From: Promethearchaeota archaeon
GTDB taxonomy: Archaea > Asgardarchaeota > Lokiarchaeia > Sigynarchaeales > SOKP01
Direction of reading: 5' to 3'
Length of the DNA: 46,027 bases
Assembly (NCBI GenBank): GCA_019894735.1
Contig: JAGXOB010000008.1
Location: 1-46,027, forward strand
Positions 1-8,671 of the stretch are shown here, piece after piece. The notes under the pieces were generated by a model. That model was not told the origin of the DNA and made no database searches. It saw nothing but the letters and a program-made list of their open reading frames with translations. The position numbers and the translations under genes were made by a program. The stretch's first letter is position 1, and the number at the start of each line of letters is the position of its first letter.

Positions 1-71
1 CAATTAATATAAACAAGATTTTATATTATTCATAGATCTGCGAAAATTAAACGTTAAATAGAGGTTTTAAA

Positions 72-2471
72 TTGAAAATAGGCTTGTTTATTTGTGATTG
101 TGGGAAAAATATAAGCGGCGTGATTGATAACAATAAATTAATCGAGTATTACCGCGAATCTCCGGATGTTCATGTGATAGGAGATCAGTATCTATGCGCA
201 GAATTAGGTTTAAACAAAATTACTGACGAAATTAAAGAGCAAAAGATCGATCGGGTAGTCATTGCTGCGTGTTCCTTTAAGTTACATGGTTTATTATTTA
301 GAAAAACTATAGAAAAAGCTGGTATCAACAGATTCCTAATTTCTTTTGCTAATATTCGAGAACAAAACTCGTGGGTTCACGATAATGAACCAGAAAAAGC
401 AACGATAAAAGCAATTGATCAAATTAACATGGCAATTGAACAGGTTAAGCTCCTTGAGCCTCTAGAAGTACAATACGCTAAAGTTAATCCCGCAACCTTA
501 ATTATTGGTGGTGGAATCGCAGGGATTAAAGCTTCGTTGGTTATTGCCGATGCAGGTTTCAAGGTCTATTTAGTGGAAAGAGATTTAACAATCGGGGGGC
601 ATATGGCTCTCTTCGATAAGACATTTCCCACATTAGACTGTTCCATCTGCATACTTGGACCTTTAATGTTAGAAATTAAAGATCATCCGAATATCGAACT
701 GCTCACATATAGCGAAATCGAAAGCGTAGAAGGATATGTTGGAAACTTCAACATTAAAGTTAAGAAAAGACCTCGTTTCGTAAACGAAGAAACTTGTGTA
801 GGTTGTTTTAACCTGTGTCGAGATGTTTGTCCAATTGATGTCGAAGATACTTTTTTTCCACGTAAAGCAATTGATGTAGTTTATCCTCAAGCTATTCCTC
901 TTTACCCAAATATTTTAGAAGATTACTGCATTGGATGTAAAGCTTGCGCTCAAGCCTGTGACCGAGAGGCTATAGATTTTGAACAACAACTAGAAACGAT
1001 TGAATTTGATGTGGGCACGATCATAGCTGCAACGGGATTTAAAACGTTTGATCCTAGTCTATTGGGTGAATTTAATTATCAACGATACGTGGACGTAATT
1101 ACAACTATGCAGATGGAAAGGTTGCTAAACAACGATGGACCTACTCATGGAAAAGTAGTAAGACCTTCTAACGGGAAGATACCTAAAAAAATATCATTTG
1201 TGTTGTGTGTTGGATCAAGGAATAAAGCTATTCACCACGATTACTGTAGTCAAGTTTGTTGTAATGTATCAATCAAGCAAGCAGTTTTATTGAAAAAGGA
1301 ATATCCTGAGATAAATATTAATGTCTATTATAACGATATACGCGCCATGGGGAAAAATTGCGAAGAATTTTATAACAGAGCTCAAGAAACTATTGGGATA
1401 AGATTTATCAAAAGTAATATCTCCGCGGTTTTAAAGGACGACCTATCTCAGACTGGAGAATTGTTGATTAGAGGGGAAGATGTTATAGACGACAGACTTT
1501 TTGAAAGTAGAGCAGATCTCGTAGTTTTAGCCATTGGGATTGAACCAGCCGAAGGTACAGAAGAACTTAGTAAGTTGTTAAACATATCTCAAGATCCTTA
1601 CGGTTTTTTACTCGAAAAACACCTAAAAATTAAACCTTCTGAAACATCCGTGAGCGGTGTGTTTCTAGCAGGGGTTATCCAGGCCCCTAAAGATATTCCA
1701 AATAGCATAGCTCACGCAGAAAGCGCAGCCGCTAAAGCAATTGCCTTAATGTCAAAGGAAAAAGTTGAATTAGATCCACATGTCGTTAATTTCAATCCCG
1801 CGGAGTGCGATTTATGCCGATTATGTGAAAATATTTGCATTTACAACGCATTAGAAATAAAAAACGATAAATTAAACATAACTCCCGCAAATTGTACAGG
1901 TTGTGGTGCGTGTGCGGCGATGTGTCATTCAGACGCTCTCTCAATTCCTGGTTTTACTAAAAAACAAATAAGTGCTCAACTTAAAACGCTTTTAAAACAA
2001 AAAAGCGAATATCCCTTAATAGTTGCGTTTTTGTGTAATTGGTGCTCTTATATGGGTGCTGATCTCGCTGGTACTAGCAAATTAAATTACCCTAGCAATG
2101 TCAGATCTATTCACGTAATGTGCACTGCTATGTTAAATCCTTCTTTAGTGTTTGAGGCTTTCTTTAATGGTGCAGATGGGGTTTTAATTGCAGGATGTCA
2201 CCCCCAAGATTGTCACTACGACACTGGTTTTATGAAGGCAACCAATAGATTTGAAAGCATAAGGGAAATGCTTGGTGAAGCTGGGTTAAAAATGAATCGG
2301 GTTAAAATCGAGAGTATATCTGCGGGTGAGGGAGCAAAATTTGCACAAGTAATATCAGATTTTAAATCTGAACTCGAAAAATTAGGTCCTATTAAGCCAG
2401 GAGAATTCACAAAACCCTCAATTACTAAAGATGGGAAGAAGAAAAAAAAAGCAAAATTGAACGAATTATAA
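72..2471 (+). CDS. hdrA: HdrA-MvhD fusion, CoB-CoM heterodisulfide reductase A-like iron-sulfur flavoprotein
   Basis: Cytoplasmic flavin-based electron-bifurcating subunit: HdrA carries FAD and relays electrons between ferredoxin and Hdr or hydrogenase partners. The N-terminal HdrA domain is followed by the FAD motif GGGIAG (146-151) and the HdrA motif CSICILGP (190-197). Two 4Fe-4S motifs lie near C242-C253 and C286-C296, and a C-terminal pair near C579-C589 and C608-C618. Residues about 645-770 form an MvhD/FlpD-like domain with CNWC (655-658), C684 and GCHPQDC (708-714), so HdrA and MvhD are fused. The first cluster is spaced Cx2Cx3Cx3CP, one residue more than the usual Cx2Cx2Cx3CP. The last about 25 residues are Lys-rich. 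The TTG start at 72 has GAGG 7 nt upstream. HdrB, HdrC and hydrogenase genes are not in view; they may lie upstream of the window or elsewhere. Confidence 0.93.
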   Translation: MKIGLFICDCGKNISGVIDNNKLIEYYRESPDVHVIGDQYLCAELGLNKITDEIKEQKIDRVVIAACSFKLHGLLFRKTIEKAGINRFLISFANIREQNSWVHDNEPEKATIKAIDQINMAIEQVKLLEPLEVQYAKVNPATLIIGGGIAGIKASLVIADAGFKVYLVERDLTIGGHMALFDKTFPTLDCSICILGPLMLEIKDHPNIELLTYSEIESVEGYVGNFNIKVKKRPRFVNEETCVGCFNLCRDVCPIDVEDTFFPRKAIDVVYPQAIPLYPNILEDYCIGCKACAQACDREAIDFEQQLETIEFDVGTIIAATGFKTFDPSLLGEFNYQRYVDVITTMQMERLLNNDGPTHGKVVRPSNGKIPKKISFVLCVGSRNKAIHHDYCSQVCCNVSIKQAVLLKKEYPEININVYYNDIRAMGKNCEEFYNRAQETIGIRFIKSNISAVLKDDLSQTGELLIRGEDVIDDRLFESRADLVVLAIGIEPAEGTEELSKLLNISQDPYGFLLEKHLKIKPSETSVSGVFLAGVIQAPKDIPNSIAHAESAAAKAIALMSKEKVELDPHVVNFNPAECDLCRLCENICIYNALEIKNDKLNITPANCTGCGACAAMCHSDALSIPGFTKKQISAQLKTLLKQKSEYPLIVAFLCNWCSYMGADLAGTSKLNYPSNVRSIHVMCTAMLNPSLVFEAFFNGADGVLIAGCHPQDCHYDTGFMKATNRFESIREMLGEAGLKMNRVKIESISAGEGAKFAQVISDFKSELEKLGPIKPGEFTKPSITKDGKKKKKAKLNEL

Positions 2472-2543
2472 AGAAATATAAGGATTTTAAAGCTAATTTT
2501 CTTATATTAGATTACAAAAATTTAAATCTTCCAATGATTAATA

Positions 2544-3827
2544 ATGAAAGTTCGAGCTATTACAGTTGGACAGAAAGTTCCGTATTTAGCAGAAGATAAA
2601 GAACTCGAGAATTATATGGAACAAAAACTTCAAAGGTTTTATTCTTTCAACAATGACCTCGTTCAAAAACTCAACGGTATAGGAATCGAAGTACAGACTA
2701 AAAGATTGTGTTCCCAACCAATTTTGTCTTATGATCAGCAATTTTATTCGAGAAATTTGAACGAAACTTTAACAAGAATACACGAACAATTAAGTATTGT
2801 AGAAAGGGTCATTTCAAAGTATGAATTTGATTATTTTGCTTCTTGTGCGGTCATAGCAGACGAACAAATTCAAAAATATGGTATTTATGAGAAATTACTA
2901 TTAAATGAAATTCCTAATTTTGTAAAACGTAGAGAGAAATTCTTCACTTCTGTGCACGTGGCATCAAAAGAAAATGGGATTAACCTTTCTGCTCTTCGTT
3001 CCAGTGCAAAAATAATTAAAGCCTTATCTCAACCAGATCCATTTAAAAACTTAAATTTTTGCGTAAGTACTAATGTACCTCCCGATACTCCCTTCTTTCC
3101 GGCAGCTTATCACCTCTCAGAAGGAGCTTCTTTCGGGCTAGCTCTAGAAATGGCCGACGAAGTTGTGAAGATTTTTGAAAGTACGAGTAGTTTTGAAGAA
3201 GCACATGAAAGCTTAAAAGTAAGATTTGACGAGATATATGATTTTTTGGTGAATGTTTGCGAAGAAGTAGCAACTAAAAACGGTATTGAATTTAACGGAA
3301 TTGATTTTTCTCCTGCACCGTATCCAGCTGCAGAGAAAAGCATTGGAACTGCGTTCGAAAAACTAAACTTTGAATATTTTGGAGCTCCTGGATCGCTCAT
3401 AGGCGTAGCTATGATAAAAAACGCCATTCCTAAAAGAAAAAAAGTAATAGGTTTTTCAGGTTTTATGCCCTCTGTTCTTGAAGACTATACAATCGCGAAG
3501 AGTTTGTCAGAAAATAATTTTAATTTAGATACTTTGTTACTCTATGCAACAATTTGTGGAACTGGATTAGATTGCGTTCCTTTACCCGGTAATACTACTG
3601 AACGAGAGTTGTTTTATATCTTATTAGATCTGTGTACTATCTCTTTACGATTGAATAAACCTCTTACTGCCAGGCTCATGCCTATCCCTAATAGAAACGC
3701 AGGAGATATTGTTGATTTTGATTTTGAATACTTTGCATCTTCGAAAGTTATGGATATTCGAAGGTTGTCGGATACAAATGAAAATGATTTATTTTCTAGT
3801 AAAGAAAAAAGTATTAATTTTTTATAG
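2544..3827 (+). CDS. DUF711 / UPF0210 family protein
   Basis: A 427-residue protein, close to the usual length of the DUF711 (UPF0210) family, whose function is unknown. Family signatures are visible: PPDTPFFPAAYH near 175-186 followed by a Gly/Ser-rich stretch, GLDCVPLPGNT near 345-355, and the C-terminal RLMPIPNRNAGDIVDFDFEYF. From memory, the family is placed in the same fold group as pyruvate formate-lyase, but no glycyl-radical loop is evident here. No signal peptide or membrane segment is seen. It starts at ATG 2544, with an AT-rich TATA-like stretch around 2499-2508, so it probably has its own promoter 72 nt after hdrA. The biochemical role is unassigned. Confidence 0.88.
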   Translation: MKVRAITVGQKVPYLAEDKELENYMEQKLQRFYSFNNDLVQKLNGIGIEVQTKRLCSQPILSYDQQFYSRNLNETLTRIHEQLSIVERVISKYEFDYFASCAVIADEQIQKYGIYEKLLLNEIPNFVKRREKFFTSVHVASKENGINLSALRSSAKIIKALSQPDPFKNLNFCVSTNVPPDTPFFPAAYHLSEGASFGLALEMADEVVKIFESTSSFEEAHESLKVRFDEIYDFLVNVCEEVATKNGIEFNGIDFSPAPYPAAEKSIGTAFEKLNFEYFGAPGSLIGVAMIKNAIPKRKKVIGFSGFMPSVLEDYTIAKSLSENNFNLDTLLLYATICGTGLDCVPLPGNTTERELFYILLDLCTISLRLNKPLTARLMPIPNRNAGDIVDFDFEYFASSKVMDIRRLSDTNENDLFSSKEKSINFL

Positions 3828-3854
3828 TTAATTTTTTAGAATGTTAGAAATAGT

Positions 3855-4193
3855 TTATTCTAAATATTCTATTACTTTTCCGCTTTGAGTTATTTCATAA
3901 AAGATTTCATCACTTTCATCATCTTTTATGGAATTTAAACAAAAAGCTTTGAGCAAATAATCAACATTGTAGATTAATTGGTTTTCTTCTTTAATTAATT
4001 TTTTTTCTATTAATACCTTAAGGAGCTCTTTCTTGGAAATTTTCTTGAAATTGTTCACGATAATCAGTATTTCCTTTCTTACAGGATGATTGACTGCTCG
4101 TAAGTACAGACCGTGCAGATGTTTAGACCCCTCCAAAGTTTGGCTATATTCTTCCATTGATTTGTAATTTTTAAAATCAAATTCATCTGGCAT
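3855..4193 (-). CDS. small winged-helix (ArsR-like) DNA-binding protein
   Basis: About 112 residues. A helix-rich segment after AVNHPVRKEILIIV is typical of ArsR-type winged-helix proteins, with a recognition-helix-like stretch (SKKELLKVLIEKK) and a beta-wing region ending in YEITQSGKVIEYL. The open frame extends 20 codons further to a TTG at 4253. I chose the ATG at 4193 because a TATA-like CTATTATATATG (4229-4240, minus strand) places transcription start near 4206-4210, inside the longer frame. It is convergent with the DUF711 gene and divergent from the aldolase gene. Probably a transcription regulator; the target is unknown and no metal-binding cysteine cluster is visible. Confidence 0.7.
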   Translation of the reverse strand: MPDEFDFKNYKSMEEYSQTLEGSKHLHGLYLRAVNHPVRKEILIIVNNFKKISKKELLKVLIEKKLIKEENQLIYNVDYLLKAFCLNSIKDDESDEIFYEITQSGKVIEYLE

Positions 4194-4228
4194 ATAATAT
4201 TCAAGTGTAGAAGAAATTAAAGTTTTTT

Positions 4229-4240
4229 CATATATAATAG
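4229..4240 (-). promoter_or_regulatory. TATA box for the winged-helix gene
   Basis: The minus strand reads CTATTATATATG, centred about 41 nt upstream of the ATG at 4193. With the usual archaeal 25-27 nt spacing to transcription start, this gives a leader of about 15 nt and argues against the longer TTG-initiated frame. Confidence 0.45.
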
Positions 4241-4359
4241 CTCTAATTCTCAATCTTAATGGTTGTTTATCCTTTGTTGAAGTGTTAAAAGAAAAACATT
4301 TTATAGTAAGACTCCTATTTCTTTTTTAGTTTCAATTTAAAAAATCTGGTGAATTGAAA

Positions 4360-5421
4360 ATGAATTTTGAAGAAATTAAAAAATTACTTGGCGAAGATAC
4401 GGATAAGCTTTTAAATCATACATGCACAGGAATCCCAAAAGAAATGATTCACGCTCCTGGTCCAGACTTTATAGATAGAGTGTGGGAACTTTCTGATCGA
4501 AACAATTTAGTGTTGAACAATATGGAAAGAATGTTTAATCAGTGCGGTAGATTAGCGGGTACAGGGTATCTCTCAATTCTACCCGTAGATCAAGGAATTG
4601 AACATACTGCATCAGCCAGCTTTGCGGTAAATCCGCGATACTTCGATCCAGAAAACATAATTAAACTCGCAATAGAAGGAGGATGTAGCGGCGTAGCATC
4701 TACTCTAGGTGTTTTAGGTTCTGTTAGCAGGAAATACGCGCGGAAAATTCCATTTATAATGAAAATAAACCATAATGAATTACTTACAAAACCCGATTTG
4801 TCTGATCAAACTATGTTTGCGAGCGTAGATCAAGCGTGGGATATGGGAGCTGCGGCTATTGGCTCGACAATCTATTTTGGATCTGAATTTTCGCGAAGAC
4901 ACATACAAGAAACATCTGAAGCTTTTAAATATGCCCACGAGCTTGGGCTTGTATGTGTTCTGTGGACTTATCTTAGAAATAAAAAAGAGTTCATTAAAGA
5001 TGGAAAGGATTATCACACGGCGAACGATTTAGAAAGCCAAGCCAATTATCTTGGAGTTACAGTAGAAGCAGACATAATAAAACAAAAGCTTTCTACTTTA
5101 AATCGAGGGTTTTTAGATTTGAATTATGGTAAAACAGATAAACTTGTTTACGAAAAATTGGCAATCGACCACCCTATTGAATGGAATCGTTATCAAGTTG
5201 CAAATTGCTACATGGGGCGTGTAGGATTAATTAACTCTGGTGGAGAAACAGGAGAAAATGATCTTGTTGAGGCTGTAAAAGCCGCAGTTATTAATAAACG
5301 ATCTGGCGGTACGGGGCTCATACTTGGGAGGAAAGCGTTTAAAAAACCAACTCCCGAGGGGATAAAAATTCTTAACGCAGTTCAGGACGTCTATTTAGCA
5401 AAAGACATAACTCTCGCCTAA
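4360..5421 (+). CDS. fba: class I fructose-bisphosphate aldolase, DhnA/FbaB type
   Basis: Catalyses reversible cleavage of fructose 1,6-bisphosphate to dihydroxyacetone phosphate and glyceraldehyde 3-phosphate, via a Schiff-base lysine, in the cytoplasm. The protein is 353 residues, matching E. coli FbaB (about 350). Recognisable blocks are [11 protein letters not shown] near 80, [16 protein letters not shown] near 105, IPFIMKINH near 135, and [14 protein letters not shown] near the C-terminus, typical of the DhnA-type phosphate-binding strand. The open frame begins at TTG 4354, but GGTGA (4348-4352) is spaced 7 nt from ATG 4360 and only 1 nt from the TTG, so ATG 4360 is preferred. It stands alone between a divergent regulator and a T-rich terminator. 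Confidence 0.93.
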   Translation: MNFEEIKKLLGEDTDKLLNHTCTGIPKEMIHAPGPDFIDRVWELSDRNNLVLNNMERMFNQCGRLAGTGYLSILPVDQGIEHTASASFAVNPRYFDPENIIKLAIEGGCSGVASTLGVLGSVSRKYARKIPFIMKINHNELLTKPDLSDQTMFASVDQAWDMGAAAIGSTIYFGSEFSRRHIQETSEAFKYAHELGLVCVLWTYLRNKKEFIKDGKDYHTANDLESQANYLGVTVEADIIKQKLSTLNRGFLDLNYGKTDKLVYEKLAIDHPIEWNRYQVANCYMGRVGLINSGGETGENDLVEAVKAAVINKRSGGTGLILGRKAFKKPTPEGIKILNAVQDVYLAKDITLA

Positions 5422-5430
5422 ATTTTAACA

Positions 5431-5450
5431 TTTTTTTTCAACATTTTTTT
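5431..5450 (+). terminator. oligo-T terminator after the aldolase gene
   Basis: Two T runs (T8 at 5431-5438 and T7 at 5444-5450) lie just after the aldolase stop codon. Tandem oligo-T tracts are the usual archaeal intrinsic termination signal; no hairpin is needed. Confidence 0.55.
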
Positions 5451-5568
5451 GTAACGGAATAAGTAAGATGCAAAAATTGGTCTACACAAAATTAATTAAA
5501 ACTCAATTCTATATTATTCTTAAATTAGAAGAAGTCATCAATAGAATTAAAAAAATAGAGTAAATAAA

Positions 5569-6255
5569 ATGGGAAACGAAAAGTATAATCCAAATCAAGG
5601 TAAAAACCCTTATAGGGTAAGTAGAGAACCAGTAAGAGATTCAACTCCAAGTAATTTTGCAGGATCATCCGTAGATTTTGATACTCAGCGTATATGCGCT
5701 TCTTGTGGTGAAGTAATTAAAATTAGCCATAACTTTTGCAAATTCTGTGGAGTAGATTTAAGTGGTATACCACCTTTAGGATATTCCGATAGAACATTAA
5801 AGGAATTGGCTTATGCAGCATTAACAGATCCTGATCCTGGCGTTAGGAAGGATGCCGTTGATACTTTAGGAGATTTAGGAGAAAGAGAGGTTTTAGGCGT
5901 TTTTTCTTACATTTTACTTAACGATCCTGATGAATCGGTAAGAAAGGAAGCAGCTGATGAGCTAGGTGACGCCCACCATCCTTACTCCCTTGACATTTTG
6001 GCTAAAGCTTTAAGAGATCAAAGTCCAATCGTACGTAAGGAGGCAATAGAGGGACTAAAAAAAATTAAAAAGAGAAATAAACCCGAAAAAATTGAAGAAG
6101 ACAAAGAGATTGAAGAAGAAACTTTGGAAACAGATGAAACTGAGCCAAAAACAATTGAATTTAGCGAAATAACCGTAGAGGAAGAAGAACAGGAAGAAGA
6201 ACAAGAAGGGGAACCTTTAGAAGAATTTGAAATAGAAGACGAGGAACAGAATTAA
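5569..6255 (+). CDS. zinc-ribbon plus HEAT-repeat protein with acidic tail
   Basis: 228 residues. After a polar N-terminus comes a four-cysteine zinc ribbon (CASC at 43-46, CKFC at 57-60). About three HEAT/PBS-lyase-type repeats follow (residues 75-170), each with the D-P-D-x-x-V-R-K-(D/E)-A core. The last 60 residues are overwhelmingly Glu/Asp. HEAT repeats normally serve protein-protein contact, so a scaffold or adaptor role is inferred. There is no signal peptide or membrane segment. The start is ATG 5569, with a TATA-like element around 5509-5518. It is convergent with the gelsolin-like gene and separated from it by 45 nt. No enzymatic residues are seen, so no function is assigned. Confidence 0.8.
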   Translation: MGNEKYNPNQGKNPYRVSREPVRDSTPSNFAGSSVDFDTQRICASCGEVIKISHNFCKFCGVDLSGIPPLGYSDRTLKELAYAALTDPDPGVRKDAVDTLGDLGEREVLGVFSYILLNDPDESVRKEAADELGDAHHPYSLDILAKALRDQSPIVRKEAIEGLKKIKKRNKPEKIEEDKEIEEETLETDETEPKTIEFSEITVEEEEQEEEQEGEPLEEFEIEDEEQN

Positions 6256-6300
6256 AAATAAGACAACATCTTTTGCATTAATTATCTTTCTTATAATATA

Positions 6301-7203
6301 TTAATCCTTACTACTTGGAATCTTTGGCAATTCCCTACGAGTTGCAGAAGAAAGTTTCTCAACTTCACCTTTGGGAGGTTGAACTCCTTTCTTTAGGACT
6401 TCTACGGCTTCAACGATTCCCTTTTTGTCATCAAAATATACTCTAAATACGTTGTGGTCAAGTTCCATTACTCCTTTAGGAAGCTTTTTTACTTCTTCCC
6501 AAACTATATCCTCAACATTTTTTCCAAAAACATCCGTTACTTTTGAAACTGCTCCATACAATTTATGCCCGAGAATGAGGTTTTGACGTTCTAAGCTTTT
6601 TGGAACGCTTATCTTTAATATTTTTTCTTTAATTCTTACTATATCTTCTTCTGAGAGCAAATCAGTTAGTTCTGCTGTTACTTTTTTTTTTTCTATTGGG
6701 GGACCTCTAGCAAATGATGAAACAACTACATCATCAGCTTCTAAGCCTGGAGAATAGTATTCTTCATCATCCTTTTGTACACCTGCTTTTTGTTCTCTTC
6801 CAAGTCGTTCCAATTCTAAAAGACGGTCTCGTTCAACATTTCTGATGTATCGCAAATCGGGAAGCTTTTCTGTTACTTCCATAGATTCCAGTCTAAACGC
6901 GTGTAAGAATTCTTGTAACTCATCTCCTTGATCAATTGAGATTATTTTACACCTATGGTATCGAGAGTCCTCAATTAAGTCTCGTTGTAATTCTTGTGCT
7001 ACTCTTGAACTAATAAACCTCTTCCTTACAGGAGACTTCGAACCTTTCCAAATAAATATTCTCCTTAGATCTTCTCTTATAATTATTAACACTTGTTCTG
7101 GATCTAAATAATTCTGAAGCTCTTCGGGTTTAATCTCTAACTTTGTTCGTTCTCCAGTGTTTTCAAGGTCATAAACTATGAATTCATCGTAGATTTCAGT
7201 CAT
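6301..7203 (-). CDS. gelsolin-like domain protein
   Basis: 300 residues. Residues about 33-105 have the gelsolin-repeat pattern: strand VLIIIREDLRRIFIWKG (38-54), then SKSPVRKRFISSRVAQEL and, near 84-100, KIISIDQGDELQEFL. This matches the gelsolin core of a hydrophobic strand, W-x-G, a long helix, and a second strand with E-x-x-E-F. In Asgard archaea, gelsolin-domain proteins are known to act on the actin homologue, which suggests a cytoskeletal role here. A charged linker (105-170) leads to a second region (about 175-275) that I cannot assign; it ends in a Lys/Ser-rich tail. A single clear repeat makes it smaller than eukaryotic gelsolins. The ATG at 7203 has GTGAG about 7 nt upstream. Confidence 0.72.
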   Translation of the reverse strand: MTEIYDEFIVYDLENTGERTKLEIKPEELQNYLDPEQVLIIIREDLRRIFIWKGSKSPVRKRFISSRVAQELQRDLIEDSRYHRCKIISIDQGDELQEFLHAFRLESMEVTEKLPDLRYIRNVERDRLLELERLGREQKAGVQKDDEEYYSPGLEADDVVVSSFARGPPIEKKKVTAELTDLLSEEDIVRIKEKILKISVPKSLERQNLILGHKLYGAVSKVTDVFGKNVEDIVWEEVKKLPKGVMELDHNVFRVYFDDKKGIVEAVEVLKKGVQPPKGEVEKLSSATRRELPKIPSSKD

Positions 7204-7348
7204 TCTTCAACTCACTTTTATGTTTGAATTAAGAATTTAGATTTTATATTTACCTAGGGTTTATTTTAACTAAATAATCTTCTACCAAAATATAAAATTT
7301 CCAATATTAAAATCTATTTAAAAACTTACTTACTGTCATTAAAAATAT

Positions 7349-7374
7349 CAGTTAAAAAAAAACTGAAAAAAAAA
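7349..7374 (-). terminator. terminator of the first LURP-one gene
   Basis: On the minus strand, two T9 tracts surround a short inverted repeat (CAGTT/AACTG at 7349-7353 and 7361-7365), about 30-55 nt beyond the stop codon at 7405. It probably separates the LURP-one gene from the gelsolin-like gene on the same strand. Confidence 0.5.
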
Positions 7375-7404
7375 CCAATTAATACCAAACTAAACTCTTG
7401 ATTC

Positions 7405-7944
7405 TTAATGTCTTTTCCGATTTTCCTCTTTTTCGTGGTGGAGCATAATGACTATACCAAGAATGAGCATTGCGGAATCGTCGTCAAGGTCTGGAGACAT
7501 TTTAATTCCAAATGTATTCTTTAGGAGACTTTTCCATAATTTTTTTCGTATTTCGGCAACTTCCTGGCCATCTTTAAAAATCCTGAATTTAAGCGTCATG
7601 ACGTTTCCTTTCATCGTGAAAACCTTATTCTCATTAGGATCCTCAAACCAATATTTAGCTGGAAATGCTACGATCTTTTGTTTCATTTTCCCAATGAATT
7701 TATCGTCCTCTTTCTCTCCGCCTCTATAAAATTTATAAGTTGAGCGAAGAGAGACTATCTTTTCTTGAACTGTTAATATGGGAACATCGTCAAGATCTCT
7801 TATTCGATAGGTATTACCAATCTTAATTAAATTTCCTCTAAAAGTTCCTAATAATTCATTGTTTAAATTCCTGATCTCACCCTTGTCCGTTAAAGAAATC
7901 ATTTTTTCATTTAACATGAACTCGCGTGTTTTTTGAAGTGACAT
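7405..7944 (-). CDS. LURP-one-related (scramblase/tubby-fold) protein
   Basis: 179 residues with the repetitive beta-strand pattern of the LURP-one-related/DUF567 family, which shares the tubby and phospholipid-scramblase fold. Short blocks such as MLNEKMISLTDKGEIRNLN, LLGTFRGNLIKIG, TYRIRDLDDVPILTVQEK and KYWFEDPNENKVFTMKG each form paired strands around a central helix. The C-terminal helix (MLILGIVIMLHH) is the hydrophobic core helix typical of this fold, not a clear transmembrane anchor. The family's biochemical activity is uncertain; membrane-lipid binding is a possibility. A second, longer member is encoded 0.7 kb away, and a serine phospholipid synthase follows it. Divergent from the zinc-ribbon gene that starts near 8121-8172. 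Confidence 0.78.
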   Translation of the reverse strand: MSLQKTREFMLNEKMISLTDKGEIRNLNNELLGTFRGNLIKIGNTYRIRDLDDVPILTVQEKIVSLRSTYKFYRGGEKEDDKFIGKMKQKIVAFPAKYWFEDPNENKVFTMKGNVMTLKFRIFKDGQEVAEIRKKLWKSLLKNTFGIKMSPDLDDDSAMLILGIVIMLHHEKEENRKRH

Positions 7945-8066
7945 TTTTTTTTCTCTCTTTTTCTTTATATTAAGGTTTTAAAGGTATAATTAAAATTTGA
8001 CTTTAAATATTTTTGCTCTTTTTAAAAATTGGACTAATTAGAACTTATTAATAGGATATTCTACAA

Positions 8067-8080
8067 TTAATATAATAAAA
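8067..8080 (+). promoter_or_regulatory. TATA box upstream of the zinc-ribbon/PH-like gene
   Basis: TTAATATAATAAAA, centred near 8074, predicts transcription start near 8100. The Shine-Dalgarno AGAGGT then falls at 8113-8118, which supports translation start around 8121-8127 rather than at the first GTG, 8172. Confidence 0.45.
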
Positions 8081-8112
8081 CAACCAATTTATTAAATAAT
8101 CAATTAACAAAA

Positions 8113-8118
8113 AGAGGT
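8113..8118 (+). promoter_or_regulatory. Shine-Dalgarno AGAGGT pointing to a non-canonical start codon
   Basis: A strong ribosome binding site followed in frame by ATT (8121), ATC (8124) and ATA (8127), but no ATG, GTG or TTG before 8172. Spacing is best for ATC or ATA (5-8 nt). The frame from 8121 to 8172 is open and encodes a plausible first strand of the domain (ALVFSTDGYFCEGEVERE). Confidence 0.5.
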
Positions 8119-8126
8119 AAATTATC

Positions 8127-8618
8127 ATAGCATTAGTTTTTAGCACTGATGGATATTTCTGTGAGGGCGAAGTGGAAAGAGAATGGAAATTTAAAATGGA
8201 GTCCGGGAAGATATTATTAACAAATACAGAGTTATCTCTTGTTAAAAAATCTAACATAAGCCTTACCGAAGTCGGGGCTTCAGTTGACGATTTTAAAGAA
8301 GGTTTTGTGATTCCCTTAACTCACATTAGAAAATCTTACACCTCATTAGTCCAAGGAATTTACGTCGTAAAAATTGAGACAAGAGATGGTCATTTATTCT
8401 CAATAACTACCGCGAATTCAAGAAGCTTAGGAAAAGAAGGGAGTATAAACTTAAATGAAATGATAAATTCAACAACAATTCTCGCAAACAATAGAAAAAA
8501 TTTGTCACCAAGCGCTAAAGTATCAAGAACAGAGAAGGATCCTAACGTTTGTAGTAATTGTGGACGAGAATTTGATCCTAGATGGAAATTCTGTGAAAAC
8601 TGTGGTAAGGAATTATAA
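8127..8618 (+). CDS. PH/GRAM-like domain protein with C-terminal zinc ribbon, start uncertain
   Basis: About 163 residues from 8127, or 148 from the first standard start (GTG 8172, preceded by GAGGG). The body is beta-rich: strands around GKILLTNTELSLVKK, FVIPLTHIRKSYTS and YVVKIETRDGHLFSITTAN, then a helix. That layout resembles a PH/GRAM-like domain, but the family is not certain. The C-terminus has a double-CxxC zinc ribbon (CSNCGREFDPRWKFCENC). The 5' context favours initiation at an isoleucine codon near 8121-8127: TATA near 8074, AGAGGT at 8113-8118, open frame onward. It sits between two LURP-one genes, and its zinc ribbon closely resembles the N-terminal ribbon of the second one. Function unassigned. 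Confidence 0.65.
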   Translation: MALVFSTDGYFCEGEVEREWKFKMESGKILLTNTELSLVKKSNISLTEVGASVDDFKEGFVIPLTHIRKSYTSLVQGIYVVKIETRDGHLFSITTANSRSLGKEGSINLNEMINSTTILANNRKNLSPSAKVSRTEKDPNVCSNCGREFDPRWKFCENCGKEL

Positions 8619-8671
8619 AAACAAAATAGAATTAAAAGAGTGATATTTAGAAAATAATTTGAATTAGTTAA

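Noticed and set aside
8048..8257. Minus-strand 69-codon frame
   Set aside because: Covers the divergent promoter and the start of the zinc-ribbon gene; composition is that of AT-rich noncoding DNA.
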